Origin: an uncultured Acidobacteriia bacterium
Lineage (GTDB): Bacteria; Acidobacteriota; Terriglobia; Bryobacterales; Bryobacteraceae
DNA length: 64,000 bases
Reading direction: 5' to 3'
NCBI GenBank assembly: GCA_903909435.1
Contig: CAIVVT010000072.1
Span: forward strand, 62,001 to 126,000
In this document: positions 35,396 to 47,370 of the stretch, piece by piece
Position numbering within the stretch: the first letter of the stretch is position 1
Layout: each line of letters opens with the position of its first letter
Program-made: the position numbers and the translations under genes
The notes under the pieces: generated by a model
What the model saw: the letters and a program-made list of their open reading frames with translations, nothing else
Database searches by the model: none
What the model was told of the DNA's origin: nothing

Positions 35396-35983
35396 ATGGA
35401 GCCTGAGTTTTTCGAGACACAGATCGCTTTTGAGGCGTGGCTTGAGCGAGAACAAGCCAGCTCCGCGGAACTCTGGCTGGGACTCTACCGCAAGAGTGCG
35501 GGCCGGCCCAGCATCACCTATCCTGAGGCGCTCGACGCCGCCCTATGCTTTGGGTGGATCGACGGGCTGCGAAAAACCCTGAATCCGGAGAGTTACGCGA
35601 TCCGACTCACCCCGCGCAAGCCGGGCAGTCCCTGGAGCGAGGTCAATATCAAGCGTGTACGCGAACTGCAGGCGCTCGGATTGGTGCGCCCCGCGGGGCT
35701 GAGAGCCTTCGAGATGCGGGACGAGCAGGAAGCTGCGACGCACTCGCAGGCGCGCAAGAGCGCGGAACTCAGCCCGGCGGATGAATTGGCTTTCCGCGCG
35801 AATCCGGCCGCCTGGGCGTTTTTTGCCAGGCAGACTCCCTGGTACCGCAAGACGGCAGCGTGGTGGGTGGTTAGCGCCAAGCGGGAGGAGCCACGGCGTC
35901 AGCATCTCCTAGCGCTGATCCAAGCGTCGATGAATGAACGCGCTATTCCGCCCCTTACCAAATACATACGCATCAAACCTTAA
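35396..35983 (+). CDS. YdeI/OmpD-associated family protein
   Basis: A 195-residue protein with the YdeI-like fold signatures: AFEAWLEREQASSAELWLGLYRKSAG near the N terminus (in part), the DAALCFGWIDGLRKTL motif, and a C-terminal WYRKTAAWWVVSAKREEPRR segment. Members are often annotated as bacteriocin-protection or OmdA-domain proteins, but their biochemical role is not established. It is divergent from the DAHP synthase and convergent with the TfoX-C-like gene, with a nine-base gap between stops. The family call is firm; function is open. Confidence 0.85.
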   Translation: MEPEFFETQIAFEAWLEREQASSAELWLGLYRKSAGRPSITYPEALDAALCFGWIDGLRKTLNPESYAIRLTPRKPGSPWSEVNIKRVRELQALGLVRPAGLRAFEMRDEQEAATHSQARKSAELSPADELAFRANPAAWAFFARQTPWYRKTAAWWVVSAKREEPRRQHLLALIQASMNERAIPPLTKYIRIKP

Positions 35984-35992
35984 AGTGATTTC

Positions 35993-36286
35993 TCACTCCA
36001 GTGAGCCGAGGCTCTTCTTCCCGAGGCGCGCCACGAAACTCCTTGCACGCGCTTTGTCAGCCGCACTCAAGTCGAGCCACGAGATCCAGCGTTCCGCTGC
36101 GATCATCTCGTAGGCCGCGTTGACGTTGATGCGCGCCGGAGAGCGAGCCACCCAGCATAAGTAGGCTTCCTGCCAGCCGAGCTCTTCAATCCGCGCGACG
36201 GAGTGGATGCCGACGGCGTGCAATTCCGGCGAACAGACCGGGCCGAAACCAGCGAGAAGAGGAGTGTTCTGTAGCGATCTAGTCAT
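35993..36286 (-). CDS. TfoX C-terminal-like helix-hairpin-helix protein
   Basis: A 97-residue protein with the TfoX_C/helix-hairpin-helix pattern: LLAGFGPVCSPELHAVGIHS, then IEELGWQEAYLCWVA and INVNAAYEMIAAERWISWLDL. Such domains occur in TfoX-type competence proteins and in 'mitomycin-resistance'-type small proteins, where they may bind DNA; here the N-terminal TfoX domain is absent. The ATG at 36286 is used; the upstream in-frame extension overlaps the methionine aminopeptidase gene and is not protein-like. It is divergent from that gene across a 109-bp gap. Confidence 0.8.
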   Translation of the reverse strand: MTRSLQNTPLLAGFGPVCSPELHAVGIHSVARIEELGWQEAYLCWVARSPARINVNAAYEMIAAERWISWLDLSAADKARARSFVARLGKKSLGSLE

Positions 36287-36395
36287 GCCGCTCTGCCCAT
36301 TTTCCGTTCTGTCACGCAGCAGCGAGGAGCGGACAATTGCGCAATTTGGTCCTATCGAGCTGCGCGCAGGGGCGCAGTGGGACAATCGAAGAGTC

Positions 36396-37139
36396 ATGTG
36401 CATCAAGTCCCCGGCTGATCTGGAGAAGTTGAAAATCATAGGCAGCATCGTGCGCAAGGCCTTAGACGCCACGGCAGCGGCGGTCCGGCGCGGCGTGACG
36501 ACCGCCGAGCTCGATGCGGTAGGCGCTCGGGTGCTGGCTGAGCACGGAGCGGAGTCTTCCCCGCCGAAAGTCTATAACTTCCCCGGCGCGTTGTGCATCA
36601 GCGTGAACGACGAAGCGATTCACGGGATTCCCGGGGACCGCGTGATTCGCACCGGCGACCTGGTGAAACTTGACCTGGTGGCCGAAAAGGACGGCTATTT
36701 CGCGGACGCGGCGGTCACGGTGTGCGCCGGTGAGGTGAGTGCGAAAGCGGCAGCGCTCGCCCGCTGCGCCGAATTTGCGTTCTTCGAAGCCGCGAAAGTA
36801 GCTCGCGCGGGCAATCGAATCAACGAGATCGGCAAGATAGTGGAGAACGAAACCCGCCGCTGCGGGTTTCAGGTGATGCGCGCCTATTGCGGCCATGGTG
36901 TCGGCGCTGCCATCCACGAATCACCGCAGATCTTGAACTACCACGACCCCGACTACCAGACAAAGCTGACGGAAGGCCTGGTAATTACGATCGAGCCCAT
37001 CATCGCCGCCGGAAAGGGTAAGGGTGTGCTCCAACGCGACCGCTGGACGATCCGGACGGCGGACGGAAGTTTGGCCGCGCATTACGAGCATACGCTAGTC
37101 ATCACAAAGGGTCAGCCACTCCTGATCACGGCAGCCTGA
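36396..37139 (+). CDS. map: Type I methionine aminopeptidase
   Basis: A 247-residue enzyme that removes the N-terminal Met from nascent proteins. Substrate His76 (NDEAIHG) and metal ligands Asp93, Asp104, His167 (CGHGVG), Glu200 (TIEPII) and Glu231 (HYEHT) are all present in order. Length and motifs fit the bacterial type Ia form. The ATG at 36396 gives the normal N terminus (IKSPADLEKLKIIGSIV); the frame remains open upstream to 36207. It is not located in a ribosomal-protein operon, where the housekeeping map usually lies, so it may be a second copy. Confidence 0.94.
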   Translation: MCIKSPADLEKLKIIGSIVRKALDATAAAVRRGVTTAELDAVGARVLAEHGAESSPPKVYNFPGALCISVNDEAIHGIPGDRVIRTGDLVKLDLVAEKDGYFADAAVTVCAGEVSAKAAALARCAEFAFFEAAKVARAGNRINEIGKIVENETRRCGFQVMRAYCGHGVGAAIHESPQILNYHDPDYQTKLTEGLVITIEPIIAAGKGKGVLQRDRWTIRTADGSLAAHYEHTLVITKGQPLLITAA

Positions 37140-37277
37140 GGCTTCGCTGTTACGCCGCAATTCTGCCCGTAGACAAGAATCTACATGATACTTGTCCTAT
37201 AACTCATTGGTAATACATACCTTAGCAATGACAAAACAAAGCTCACTAGCGGGCGAGTCCGATCAGCCTCGTCCAGC

Positions 37278-38657
37278 CTAGCCAGCTTCCGGAGGCACCG
37301 GCAGCAGCGTCCCGCGACCGAGAAGCCAATGCGGGTCGAACCTGCGTTTCACCGCGCACATCGCCTCGATCTGGGCAGGAGTGAATTCGAGGGGCAAGAA
37401 GTGCGCCTTCTTCTTCCCCAATCCATGCTCCGCGCTGACGGTGCCGCCGAGTGCGACCGATTGCCGCGCGGCGGATTCCAGGAATTCGACGCCGCACCGG
37501 GCATCCTGTTCGGTCTCCGGCAGGATATTGACGTGCACGTGCGCGTCGCCGATGTGGCCGAAAATGACGAACTTGCCCGCGAATTCGCGCTCCAGCCGGT
37601 CCTGGTACCAGCGCATCATCTCGCGGCTCTTCGAGACCGGAACGGCGAGGTCGGTGCTCAGCTTCTGGAAGCCGTTGCGCCGGACTTTGTCGTTCACGAT
37701 CTCGGGTAGTTTGTGGCGGAACTCCCGGAAGCGCTCACGGTCTGCCTCGGCGGAGCCGAACCAGGAGTCCTGCAGTGCGTGAGCCGCTTCGATGCGGTCC
37801 AGCCAGGCGTCCTCGGCATCATCTTCCAGCCCATCTGTGATCTGCTCAATGAGCAGCGCCGCCTTCGCCCGCGCGGGAACCTGCGGATAGGCGGTGCGCA
37901 GCACGTCCAGCGAGCACCGGTCCAAGTACTCGAGCATCCTCAGTCCCCGCACGGGGCGCCAGTCGTCCACCGCGTCGAGCGCCTCGCCCTCCTCCGGAAA
38001 GAACACCACCCCGGTCAGGAACTTGGCCGGCTGTGGAAACAGGGCCACCTCGGCTTCCAGCACCACGGCCAGAGTGCCTTCTGAACCGCAAATGAGCCGC
38101 AGATAATCCGTGTCTGCCCGCAGGGAATAGCCGGCCGTGTGCTTCCGGGCGAGCGACTCCGGCCAACTGGTGTAGGGAAAGTCGAGTTTGTCGCCGAGGC
38201 GGAATGTGCGCACCGTGCCGTCCATCAGCGCGACGGTCAGCGCCAGCAGGTGCCGTCGCGTGGAACCATACAGGAAACTGCGGGAACCGCTGGCGTTGGT
38301 GGCGATGGTGCCTCCCACCGAGGCCGACCATTCCGTCGGATCAGGCGCGTAGAATTGACCTGAGGTTTTCGCTGCAAGCTGCAGACTCCGAAGCAGTACA
38401 CCGGCTCCAACCTGCGCAATACCGGATTGAATTTTCAGCCGGTTGAAGCGTTCGGTGGTGAGAACCCAGCCTCCGCCGGGAACAGACCCGCCGGTAACGC
38501 CCGTGCCGGCACCGGCGACGGTGATTGGAGTGCGAGTGCGAGCCGCCTCCGCCAGAATAGCGGCTGCTTCATCTGGTGTGCGGGGGCGGAAAACCGCCTC
38601 TGCCCTGCCCTTAAGTCCTGAAGCGTCTTCAAGATAAGAAGGCGGGACCGGGTCCAA
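37278..38657 (-). CDS. GlcD/D-lactate dehydrogenase-type FAD-linked oxidase
   Basis: A 459-residue flavoprotein. The FAD-binding type 4 domain shows RTPITVAGAGTGVTGGSVPG near the N terminus and ATNASGSRSFLYGSTRRHL further on. The C-terminal cap contains FGHIGDAHVHVNIL and VSAEHGLGKKKA, the metal-binding signatures of glycolate oxidase GlcD and D-lactate dehydrogenases. It starts with TTG (GGAGG seven bases upstream) three bases after the RNase J stop, so it is co-transcribed with it. No GlcE or GlcF genes are adjacent, favouring a stand-alone 2-hydroxy-acid dehydrogenase. Confidence 0.9.
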   Translation of the reverse strand: MDPVPPSYLEDASGLKGRAEAVFRPRTPDEAAAILAEAARTRTPITVAGAGTGVTGGSVPGGGWVLTTERFNRLKIQSGIAQVGAGVLLRSLQLAAKTSGQFYAPDPTEWSASVGGTIATNASGSRSFLYGSTRRHLLALTVALMDGTVRTFRLGDKLDFPYTSWPESLARKHTAGYSLRADTDYLRLICGSEGTLAVVLEAEVALFPQPAKFLTGVVFFPEEGEALDAVDDWRPVRGLRMLEYLDRCSLDVLRTAYPQVPARAKAALLIEQITDGLEDDAEDAWLDRIEAAHALQDSWFGSAEADRERFREFRHKLPEIVNDKVRRNGFQKLSTDLAVPVSKSREMMRWYQDRLEREFAGKFVIFGHIGDAHVHVNILPETEQDARCGVEFLESAARQSVALGGTVSAEHGLGKKKAHFLPLEFTPAQIEAMCAVKRRFDPHWLLGRGTLLPVPPEAG

Positions 38658-38659
38658 GT

Positions 38660-40330
38660 TCAGGCCTCCAGGATGACAGGCATGATCAACGGACGCCGGG
38701 ACGTTTCCTTGTGGATGAAGCGTTTAAGATCGGTCCGGATCTTCTCCTGCATTACACCCGGATCGGTGCGCTCTTCGCGCGAAGACGTTTCGATGGTGCG
38801 GGCGACCACCTTGCGCGCCGCCGCGATCAACTCCGAGCCCTCGTCCAGGGATATGAAGCCGCGGCTGACAATCTCCGGCAATCCGTCGGCGCGGCCGGTG
38901 TCCTTGTCGATAGATACGATCGGGATCACGAAGCCATCCTCCGAGAGGTGGCGACGATCGCGGATGACGATGTCTTCCACGACTTCGTCGATGGAGCCCG
39001 AGTCGATGCACACGCGCCCGACCGGCACCTTGCCTCCCTTGCGGGCGCCGTGGTGGTCGATTTCGAGAGTCTGCCCCGACTCCATGATGAACGTCTCTTC
39101 CAGACCCAGTGTCTTCAAGTGGCTGGCGAGCTTGGCGTGCTTCGACATCTGCCAGTACTCGCCATGGATCGGCACGAAATAGCGCGGCCGAATCAGGTTG
39201 AGCATCAGCTTCAGCTCTTCGCTGGAGCCGTGCCCGGAGACGTGGACGGGCGGGTTCATGGAGCCGGCGACGACTTCGCAACCGCGACGCGCGACGTGAT
39301 TCAGCATCCGGCCGATCGACTTCTCGTTGCCGGGAATCATCCTCGAACTGAGCACGACGATGTCGCCGTTGTCCAGGGACAGGTTCTTGTGGTTGTCCAC
39401 GGCGATGCGGGACATGGCCGACATGGGCTCGCCCTGGGTCCCCGAGACTACGACTACGACCTTGCCACGCGGCATCGACATGATGTCCTGCGGCCGGATA
39501 AGCGTGTTGTCCGGGACCTGCAGCAGTCCCAGATTGTGGGCAATCTCAGTCGTGGTCAACATGCTGCGCCCGAGGAAGGCGACTTTGCGGCCCATGTCGG
39601 CGGAGATGTCGAGAATCTGCTGCAACCGGTGGATCGAGCTGGAGAAGCAGGAGACGATAATGCGGTGCTCGGCCCGGTTGAAGATCTCCTCGAAACGCGG
39701 CATCACCGCGCGCTCGCTGGAGGTGTAGCCGGGACGATCGACGTTCGTGGAGTCCGACAGAAGCAGCAGCACGCCACGCTTGCCGTAGCCGGCCAACGTG
39801 TGTAAGTCGAACAGAATGTTATCGGTCGGAGTAGGATCTACCTTGAAGTCACCAGTGTGAATGACCACGCCCAGGGGGGTCGTGATGGCCAGGCAGACCG
39901 CGCTGACGATGGAGTGGGTGACGTGGATGAACTCGATCTTGAACGGCCCCAGCTCAATCACCTGCCCCGGCTTCACGCGGTTGAGCTGCACCTTGTCGAG
40001 CATGTCGTGCTCGTCCAGTCGCCGCTCCACGAGGGCCAGCGTGAAGGCGGTGCCATAGACGGGCATGCTCACTTCGGAAAGCAGGAACGGAATCCCGCCG
40101 ATGTGATCCTCGTGACCGTGCGTCAACACCAACCCACGAACGAACTGTTTGTTTTCTTCGAGATAGGTGAAATCGGGGGTAACGATATCCACGCCCATCA
40201 ACTCGGCGTCGGGGAACATCATCCCGGCATCCAGAACTATGATGTCGTCCTCGTAACGGAGGACCATGCAGTTCATGCCGAACTCGCCCAACCCACCCAG
40301 CGGAATGACCTGTAACTTCTTGTCTGTCAT
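38660..40330 (-). CDS. rnj: Ribonuclease J
   Basis: A 556-residue metallo-beta-lactamase/beta-CASP RNase. The metal motif THGHEDHIGG is at about 70-79, with further ligands at HTGDFK and SGHGSSEEL. The beta-CASP segment includes ISGTQGEPMSAMSR-like residues (VVSGTQGEPMSAM) and VPIHGEYWQM. RNase J combines endonuclease and 5'-3' exonuclease activity in rRNA maturation and mRNA decay. The ATG at 40330 follows an in-frame TTG at 40333. It leads an operon with the GlcD-type gene. Upstream lies a candidate short RNA ending in an intrinsic terminator about 110 bases before the start, which could be an attenuating leader. Confidence 0.95.
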   Translation of the reverse strand: MTDKKLQVIPLGGLGEFGMNCMVLRYEDDIIVLDAGMMFPDAELMGVDIVTPDFTYLEENKQFVRGLVLTHGHEDHIGGIPFLLSEVSMPVYGTAFTLALVERRLDEHDMLDKVQLNRVKPGQVIELGPFKIEFIHVTHSIVSAVCLAITTPLGVVIHTGDFKVDPTPTDNILFDLHTLAGYGKRGVLLLLSDSTNVDRPGYTSSERAVMPRFEEIFNRAEHRIIVSCFSSSIHRLQQILDISADMGRKVAFLGRSMLTTTEIAHNLGLLQVPDNTLIRPQDIMSMPRGKVVVVVSGTQGEPMSAMSRIAVDNHKNLSLDNGDIVVLSSRMIPGNEKSIGRMLNHVARRGCEVVAGSMNPPVHVSGHGSSEELKLMLNLIRPRYFVPIHGEYWQMSKHAKLASHLKTLGLEETFIMESGQTLEIDHHGARKGGKVPVGRVCIDSGSIDEVVEDIVIRDRRHLSEDGFVIPIVSIDKDTGRADGLPEIVSRGFISLDEGSELIAAARKVVARTIETSSREERTDPGVMQEKIRTDLKRFIHKETSRRPLIMPVILEA

Positions 40331-40440
40331 CAATATGCGGTCCTGAAACTCACTTTGCGGGGATTTCCGATGAAAGGAACCTTCAGGCTACCACACCGCA
40401 GGCACAGACCCGCTCCAAAGGCCTCGCGAGACTCGCTTGC

Positions 40441-40470
40441 ACAAAACAAAGGCCCACCATCAGGCGGGCC
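40441..40470 (-). terminator. Rho-independent terminator upstream of RNase J
   Basis: On the minus strand GGCCCGCC-TGAT-GGTGGGCC (40470-40451) forms an 8-bp stem with one G-U pair and a four-base loop. It is followed by TTTGTTTTGT (40450-40441), a good U-tract. No protein gene ends nearby on that strand; the closest stop is at 40947. It therefore ends either a short RNA started at about 40550 or an RNase J leader. Confidence 0.8.
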
Positions 40471-40550
40471 TTCGCGAAACCCGGAAGTCCGGGCTGATGT
40501 TCAATGGGAGAAACAGATTCAACGGTTTCGCAACCGGAAAACCTGTGTGT
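40441..40550 (-). ncRNA. Candidate ~110-nt small RNA or attenuator leader before RNase J
   Basis: A minus-strand promoter at 40585-40557 and an intrinsic terminator at 40470-40441 bracket about 110 nt. Inside are two further potential hairpins: GGTTT...AAACC near 40540-40521, and CCCGG-ACTT-CCGGG near 40494-40481. No open frame of note lies inside. This is the standard architecture of a small RNA gene. Because the terminator ends about 110 bases before the RNase J start, it could alternatively be a terminated leader of rnj, used for autoregulation. It does not match tmRNA, SRP RNA or 6S RNA motifs that I could look for by eye. Confidence 0.5.
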
Positions 40551-40556
40551 GTTTTG

Positions 40557-40585
40557 AGGTTAGACTCTGCCGGAAGCTAAGTCAA
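40557..40585 (-). promoter_or_regulatory. Sigma-70-type promoter of the small RNA/RNase J leader
   Basis: TTGACT (40585-40580) and TAACCT (40562-40557) are separated by exactly 17 bases on the minus strand. The first box matches five of six consensus positions and the second four of six. Predicted start is near 40550. It is the best-matching sigma-70-type promoter noticed in the window and it lies in a region without genes. Confidence 0.6.
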
Positions 40586-40946
40586 GAGGAAAAACGGGAC
40601 TCTTAAGGTTCGCTATAAAGCGTTGATTCTAATATGCTTTCTTCTCTTGACAGAACTGTAATCCAGTGTTCTTTGAGAGCATTTCGCAAGCAGGCCCGCC
40701 TGTATTTGTTCGCCTAATATTTGCCATTCATCTGCATTGCGTCGACTCCCGATCGGGTCCGGACCGCAGCGGGCATGCAGCCTCAGAGGGCAAAACGGCA
40801 GTCGAACCAACTGTTTAGAGCGGCGACCGATCCTTGTCCCAAACGCTGCAATCGGTGCATGGCTCGCATATACCATTTCTCCATCGAGTTACGGTCCATT
40901 TACCAAGAGGAACTGAACCAACAGGAATCGCACCGGCCCCTACCGC

Positions 40947-41825
40947 CTAGGCCGGTCTCCAAAACGGATCTCCAGCCGGAATCCACTCCACGGAAACTTC
41001 GGGAACCAGCGTCTTCAGCCATTGCGCACACACGTTCATGCCGGGCTCCTCGGTGACGACGTGCCCGGCCAGAATCATGCCCTTCTTCTGTCCGGCGGCG
41101 ATCGTGTCCCGGGCGTACTCGATCCCTTCCCACTCGGTGGCTTCGCCGCAGACGTAAACGTCCGCCTGGGGCATCAACCGCATTTGCATGAACGGTCCGG
41201 CAGCGCCCGGGCTGAGGGCCACCTTGCTCACCTCGATCCCGGGATCGCCGATGACTCTCAGCGCCTGGGTCTTGAGGCGGGTTTGCATATCGAGCGCCAG
41301 CGCGCCGAGCGTCGTAGGCGGCAAGGCGTAGAACTCTTGACTCTTACCGATGCCGAACTTCTCCCATCCCAGAAGTTGTGCCAACGCCGTGTAGATGGCA
41401 TCCGGCTGGCGGGCATGCCAGTGATCATGGAAGCGCCAGATCACCAGTTTGCTTTGTGCAATGAAATCCCGTTTGGCGCGGAAGATCGGGTCGCCGACCA
41501 GGCCGCCAGTCTCGTCCATGTGACTATAGAATGTCGGTTCGTGGGTGATGACCAGGTTCTTGCCGGCGGCCGCGGCACGCTGCAGTACGTCGAGCGTCGC
41601 CATGAACGAAGTCGCGATGCCGGCGACGGGCGTGTCCGGATCGCCAGCTTTGAACGTATCGACCGTTGGCCTGCGCCAAGGCACGCCGATGTTCTTCTGG
41701 ATTCGCTCGATCACGTGGCGGGCGGTCAGAGTGCCCTGCTCCGCCGCCAGGAATGTGCCGCTGGTGGCCACGGCAACGCCGGCCATGTGCGCCAGTTGAC
41801 GGCGAGAAAGAGTCTTTGATTGCAT
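40947..41825 (-). CDS. Tat-exported Nif3-like dinuclear-metal protein
   Basis: A 292-residue protein starting at ATG 41825, with GGAGG six bases upstream. The N terminus TLSRRQLAHMAGVAVATSG has a twin-arginine motif and hydrophobic stretch, indicating Tat export. The rest follows the Nif3/DUF34 fold: a first metal-binding segment NLVITHEPTFYSHMD, VWRFHDHWHA-like residues (VIWRFHDHWHA), ADVYVCGEATEWEG and MILAGHVVTEEPGM. Nif3 proteins are normally cytoplasmic, so a Tat signal is unusual. About 300 bases of apparently empty sequence lie downstream (40620-40946). Substrate unknown. Confidence 0.82.
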   Translation of the reverse strand: MQSKTLSRRQLAHMAGVAVATSGTFLAAEQGTLTARHVIERIQKNIGVPWRRPTVDTFKAGDPDTPVAGIATSFMATLDVLQRAAAAGKNLVITHEPTFYSHMDETGGLVGDPIFRAKRDFIAQSKLVIWRFHDHWHARQPDAIYTALAQLLGWEKFGIGKSQEFYALPPTTLGALALDMQTRLKTQALRVIGDPGIEVSKVALSPGAAGPFMQMRLMPQADVYVCGEATEWEGIEYARDTIAAGQKKGMILAGHVVTEEPGMNVCAQWLKTLVPEVSVEWIPAGDPFWRPA

Positions 41826-41914
41826 GAGATCCTCCGCACGATCCACGAATATACCGGAATCGCGCGGTGGCTGCCAGGCTGGCAGTGCGGTGGAAAATGA
41901 ACAGGAGCCGTCCG

Positions 41915-42948
41915 CTACCCGTTCAGATTCAGCGAAATCATTCCAGGTTCTTCGCCGTCCTTCAGCCCGCGGCGGCGGATCCACACTCCGATGGAAGCGA
42001 AGAAGATACCACCCAGGAACATCGCCAGCAGCAGGAACCCCGTAAGCTCAAGCGCACCAATCAGCATCGCCGCAACGTTCGGCGGGGCGGTGCGCTTGGC
42101 GCTCTCGTACCAGGTGAATTCCAGGTCCCATTGAATGGAGTCGAATAGCGGCTTGGCGGCGGCTGCAGTGAGCGCGATGCCAGGTTGGGAGGGAATGACG
42201 GCCACGAGCGGGCCGCTGCGCTTCACTTGCCAGCCGGGCTGTTTCTGGAAAGAGGCGACTCGATCGCGGGCAAGTTGCGGAGTCGGGTACTCGAAAATGG
42301 CCAGCAGCAGGTCGCCCGACTCGGTCTTGTAGCGGGCGACGGTGGCCTCGGCCCCACCTTCGAATCCAACCAGCGCCCCGGGAATCTGGTTCGCGAACAG
42401 ATCGAGCGAGTGCAGTCCGATCACGTAGCGCGCAGAGTTGCGGACCATCCCAGTCTCCGGCAGAATGCGGGCCAGCACCGGCAGCCCCCCGCCGGAGCGC
42501 AGCTTGGGCAGGGTCTTGTAGAGCGCATTCAGTTCTTTATCCAGCGGCCGCCACCCCTCAAATGCGAGGACGTAGTTCTGGTGCAGCACGAACTCGGCGC
42601 CCGGGGTCGTGGAGACCCCGAATGTGTCGCGCAGGGGCACGGCGTTTTCGGGCCGCAGGAACTCGTACCAGGCCAGCGCGGAAGTGGAGTCCTTCAGCCG
42701 GTAAGCCGTAGCGGAAAAGCGGCCGGAAGCCCCGTTGTAGACGGCCTGCTCCGCAGCTTCGCCCATGTATTCCGCCCACAGCGAAGCGTCTTTGATTACG
42801 ACGGCAGCGGCGTTTTGACGCAGGTTGTCGCGCCACTTTTCGGGCCAGAGGTTTTCGGCGGAAAGCTGCAGGCTGGCCGCGCAGAAAACCAGGGCAACCA
42901 CGCGGGTGACCCACTGGCAATGCAACCGCGGCGCAGGGAGCAGTCGAA

Positions 42949-42970
<22 letters not shown>
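41915..42970 (-). CDS. Exported/membrane protein of unknown function, DUF6599-like
   Basis: A 351-residue protein. A signal-like hydrophobic segment ([18 protein letters not shown]) is at about 21-38, followed by a ~250-residue extracytoplasmic part ([35 protein letters not shown]) with two repeat-like halves, and one transmembrane helix ([20 protein letters not shown]) near residue 305-330. The pattern is seen in acidobacterial proteins of the DUF6599 type, but I am not certain of the number. The start overlaps the secA 3' end by 22 bases; a GTG at 42952 is an alternative. Position directly after secA suggests co-transcription, not necessarily a secretion role. Confidence 0.72.
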
Positions 42971-45954
<2,984 letters not shown>

Positions 45955-46006
45955 ATCTTGGAACTCCCTTCCATTCTACCGTAAGGGTGCGCGGGCACCC
46001 TTCGAA

Positions 46007-47230
46007 CTACTCCGGGTTGAACTGGTTGCCGCGTTTGTTTGCAGCCGCACGATGAATTTGGAAGTTCACGCTGGCCACCAACGCTCCGGCATCGATCGGT
46101 TTGCCGAGAATCGCGTCCATTCCGTTGCGGCGGCAACTCTCGCGGAGTTCTTCGGTAACCCCGGCAGTGATCCCTACCACTGGCAGGCGCCCGCAGTTGG
46201 GCAGGTTGCGGATGCGAGCGGTGGTGACGTCGCCGTCCATGCCGGGCATGGCCAGATCCAGCAATACCAGGTCGAAGTCACGACGGGCCAGCGCCTCAAT
46301 GGCTGCCGGGCCGTTGGATACCGCCACGCTGTCGAAGCCCGCACGGCCGAGGATCGAGGACAGAATGCGCAGCGAGATCAGGTTGTCGTCTGCGATCAGG
46401 ATAGACCGGCGACCGTTGGACAGGCCGCTTTCCTCCACCTGCAAAGCGGCATCCCTCAATGCCAGCGGGAGTACCACCTGAACTGCAACCGGCGCGTGGG
46501 GTTCCGAGGTAATCCGCGCGGATCCACGCAGCAGTTCAACCAGGTGATGAACGAGCGCGGCTTCGAGGGTTTCTATCCGAAATGCCCCTTCCTGCAATTC
46601 CGCGGAGGGGTGGGATGCAGGCTCCAGCGACTGGGCCGAATGGGACTCCGGGCAGGACGGGGGCTTTCCTTCCCGCCATGCCCGCATCGTCAACTCGCCG
46701 GAATGCGGCCCCCGATGGGCAACCGTTGCCTGGAACCGGACTCGGCCGTTTGAGGACGAGTGAATCGCGACCCGCGCAATGAGAGAGGTCAGATCGCGCA
46801 GGCGCAGCGCATCGGACCGCACGATCACCGACAGGTCACTGGACGCTTCGGGCTCGAACACGGTCCCGTTGTCATCGGCTCGCTGCGCCGCATCCCTGAG
46901 ACCCGCTTCAAGCGCCGTATGCAGCGGAAAGTCCTGCTGCTCCAAGCGGACCGCTCCCGCAAGATGCGAGGCATAGTCCAGGGTGGCCGATAACAAGTCG
47001 TTCAAGGCGGCGGCACAGCACCTGATGGAGAGCAGGTATTCACGATTCTCAGCGTCGGTTGGATTCTCGAGCATCAGTTCGGAGAGCCCCAGAATGCCGC
47101 TCATCGGCGTCCGGATGGCATGGTTCAAGCTGATGAGGAATTCAACTCCCATGCGGGGAGCCTGGGCCAGACCAGGCACCCGGATGTCCACGTCAAAGTC
47201 GTTGGGCGGACGGATTGCAGGTGATGTCAT
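46007..47230 (-). CDS. Degenerate hybrid histidine kinase: HisKA, eroded ATPase domain, receiver
   Basis: A 407-residue protein. A HisKA-type helix has His37 in SLNHAIRTPMSGILGLSEL. The following ~190 residues align in outline with an ATPase domain (SDALRLRDLTSLIARVAIHS), but the N-box Asn is missing and no G1 (DxGxG) or G2 (GxGLGL) box can be seen. A receiver domain starts at about 278 (SILIADDNLISLRILSSIL) with phosphoacceptor in LVLLDLAMPGMDG and Lys in LGKPID. The protein probably cannot autophosphorylate and may accept phosphate from another kinase or bind a partner. It lies upstream of secA on the same strand. Confidence 0.8.
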   Translation of the reverse strand: MTSPAIRPPNDFDVDIRVPGLAQAPRMGVEFLISLNHAIRTPMSGILGLSELMLENPTDAENREYLLSIRCCAAALNDLLSATLDYASHLAGAVRLEQQDFPLHTALEAGLRDAAQRADDNGTVFEPEASSDLSVIVRSDALRLRDLTSLIARVAIHSSSNGRVRFQATVAHRGPHSGELTMRAWREGKPPSCPESHSAQSLEPASHPSAELQEGAFRIETLEAALVHHLVELLRGSARITSEPHAPVAVQVVLPLALRDAALQVEESGLSNGRRSILIADDNLISLRILSSILGRAGFDSVAVSNGPAAIEALARRDFDLVLLDLAMPGMDGDVTTARIRNLPNCGRLPVVGITAGVTEELRESCRRNGMDAILGKPIDAGALVASVNFQIHRAAANKRGNQFNPE

Positions 47231-47370
47231 CTCATTTTGGCGCTGGTTGGCTCACTGAAGCTCATCGGCCAAAGAGGACCAGGTTTTACGAAAAAGCGCG
47301 AGGCGAGCCTGACAAATCCTCCGCGCGAGCGAATCCCCGGCGCGGGAGAGCGTCTCAGCCGCTGACGGAT

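Noticed and set aside
40613-41056. Open frames (87 aa minus, 111 aa plus) between RNase J leader and Nif3-like gene
   Set aside because: Both have Arg/Ser/Cys-rich, shadow-like composition, no ribosome site and no conserved look.
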